Assembly (NCBI GenBank): GCA_023393575.1
Contig: JAEWKX010000220.1
Location: 1 to 7,353 of the forward strand
Direction: 5' to 3'
DNA length: 7,353 nucleotides
Source of the DNA: Pseudomonadota bacterium
Lineage (GTDB): Bacteria > Pseudomonadota > Alphaproteobacteria > Rhizobiales > Rhizobiaceae
Shown here: piece after piece, positions 6,543-7,353 of the stretch
Layout of the letters: every line of letters begins with the position of its first letter
How positions within the stretch are numbered: the stretch's first letter is position 1
Position numbers and translations under genes: made by a program
Notes under the pieces: model-generated
Told to the model about the DNA's origin: nothing
Databases searched by the model: none
The model's input: the letters and a program-made list of their open reading frames with translations, nothing else

Positions 6543-6609
6543 AGGTGGAGGATCAAATGTGGCTTGTCAACTATCGGGACCACGACTCTCCGTCTGGAGG
6601 CTCCGGTCC

Positions 6610-7353
6610 TCAATCGTGCCGGACACCGTCCGCATGGCGAGCCAGCGGGGACAACACCAGGACGACAAGATGCAGGATCGAAAGGCTGGCGAAGATCACC
6701 GCCAAGCCCGTATACTCGGCAATGAACCCGATTGCAGAGGGGGCAACGAGGATTCCTGAATATCCCATCGTCGTCACGACAGACAGACCTACTCCCGGCT
6801 GCAGGCCCGGCAGGTTGCCGGCTGCGGAAAAGACGATGGGGACGAGGTTGGAGACCCCGATGCCCGCCAGCGCGAAGCCGATGATCGCAATCGTCTCGTC
6901 CGGCGCGAAACCGGCAGTCAGCAGGCCGGTCACCGAAACGACGGCACATACACGCAGTGTCCGCACCGCTCCGAAGCGGTCGCGAACGATGTCGCCGGCA
7001 AAGCGCATGACGGCCATCGTCAGGGAGAACGCCGCGAATGCGAAGCCGGATACCGTCACCGACGATCCCAGTTCCTCGCGCAGGTAGAGCGCACTCCAGT
7101 CGATCACCGCGCCCTCCGGGATCATGCAGAACAGAGCCATGAGTCCGATGAGCCAAGGCAGCCCCGACCGGGGAAGACGTGCCCGGTCCCGGACCTCCTC
7201 GGGATGAGGCACGTCGTGAAGGATCAGGCGCCAGGCCGCCATCACCATCGCGCCCGCTAGGACGGTTACAAACAGCGCGTGACCGTTCACCCCCAGGCGA
7301 TCAATCAGATAGCCTCCGCTTGCAGCACCCAACAGGCCGCCGAGGCTCCAGAA
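6610..7353 (-). CDS. Major facilitator superfamily transporter, C-terminal 247 residues, 5' end outside window
   Basis: This is an inner-membrane secondary transporter of unknown substrate. The visible part holds about eight hydrophobic segments, consistent with TM5-TM12 of a 12-TM permease. It opens with FWSLGGLLGAASGGYLIDRLG (continuing past the window edge), has IPEGAVIDWSALYL (78-91 of the visible part) at the TM7 region, and GDIVRDRFG (120-128), a good match to MFS motif A at the TM8-TM9 loop. The E-G-A-x-x-D-W-S segment recalls the YbjJ-like group of MFS proteins, mostly uncharacterised sugar- or efflux-related permeases; this is a family impression, not a substrate call. It ends HADGVRHD before TGA. 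A 99-bp gap separates it from ispG downstream on the same strand, with no strong terminator visible, so read-through is possible. Confidence 0.88.
   Translation of the reverse strand, partial: FWSLGGLLGAASGGYLIDRLGVNGHALFVTVLAGAMVMAAWRLILHDVPHPEEVRDRARLPRSGLPWLIGLMALFCMIPEGAVIDWSALYLREELGSSVTVSGFAFAAFSLTMAVMRFAGDIVRDRFGAVRTLRVCAVVSVTGLLTAGFAPDETIAIIGFALAGIGVSNLVPIVFSAAGNLPGLQPGVGLSVVTTMGYSGILVAPSAIGFIAEYTGLAVIFASLSILHLVVLVLSPLARHADGVRHD

Noticed and set aside
6542..6570. ispG promoter built on the perfect TTGACA at 6570-6565 (minus strand)
   Set aside because: No hexamer at 16-19 nt spacing resembles a -10; the best candidates are CACCTG and ACCTGA.
5431..6759. Plus-strand open frame of 442 codons covering most of ispG in antisense
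   Set aside because: ispG is unambiguous on the minus strand. The antisense product is rich in Arg, His, Asp and Gly with no recognisable domain, the usual shadow of a high-GC gene with codon bias.

Overview
The window looks like ordinary chromosomal core sequence from an alphaproteobacterium of the Rhizobiales, most likely a Sinorhizobium/Ensifer or Rhizobium relative. The evidence is high GC, a divergent phaA/phaR pair, an L32 protein without zinc-binding cysteines, an IspG with the proteobacterial cysteine pattern, and an MtgA with a rhizobial-type GT51 motif. The assignment rests on reading protein motifs and on recalled gene order, not on a database search.

Layout from left to right. 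Positions 1-740 (minus) hold the N-terminal two thirds of the acetyl-CoA acetyltransferase phaA. A 235-bp divergent spacer separates it from phaR (976-1551, plus), the PHB accumulation regulator. A 14-bp bidirectional terminator hairpin lies between phaR and the convergent rpmF (1632-1817, minus). Continuing on the minus strand are a glutathione S-transferase family protein (1964-2611) and the monofunctional transglycosylase mtgA (2679-3422). Divergent from mtgA is ispA, farnesyl diphosphate synthase (3547-4461, plus). It converges on a glycine-zipper/OmpA-domain lipoprotein (4535-5185, minus). Upstream of that, on the same strand, are ispG (5260-6510) and a 5'-truncated MFS transporter (6610 to the window edge). 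No stretch over 300 bp lacks a gene, and I see no RNA gene, mobile element, CRISPR array or prophage trace.

Functionally this is housekeeping: carbon storage (phaA, phaR), translation (rpmF), isoprenoid precursor supply and chain elongation (ispG, ispA), and envelope construction (mtgA, OmpA-like lipoprotein). IspG and IspA act in one route to farnesyl diphosphate, the precursor of the undecaprenyl carrier that supplies MtgA's lipid II substrate; the grouping is suggestive but not evidence of co-regulation.

I did not find an undescribed system. The points worth a second look are small untranslated elements: a tandem Shine-Dalgarno-like repeat with an upstream complementary tract before phaR, a 10-bp inverted repeat that would cover the only ribosome-binding-like tract of the lipoprotein gene, a short palindrome just upstream of the ispG ribosome-binding region, and a palindrome within the candidate rpmF promoter spacer.
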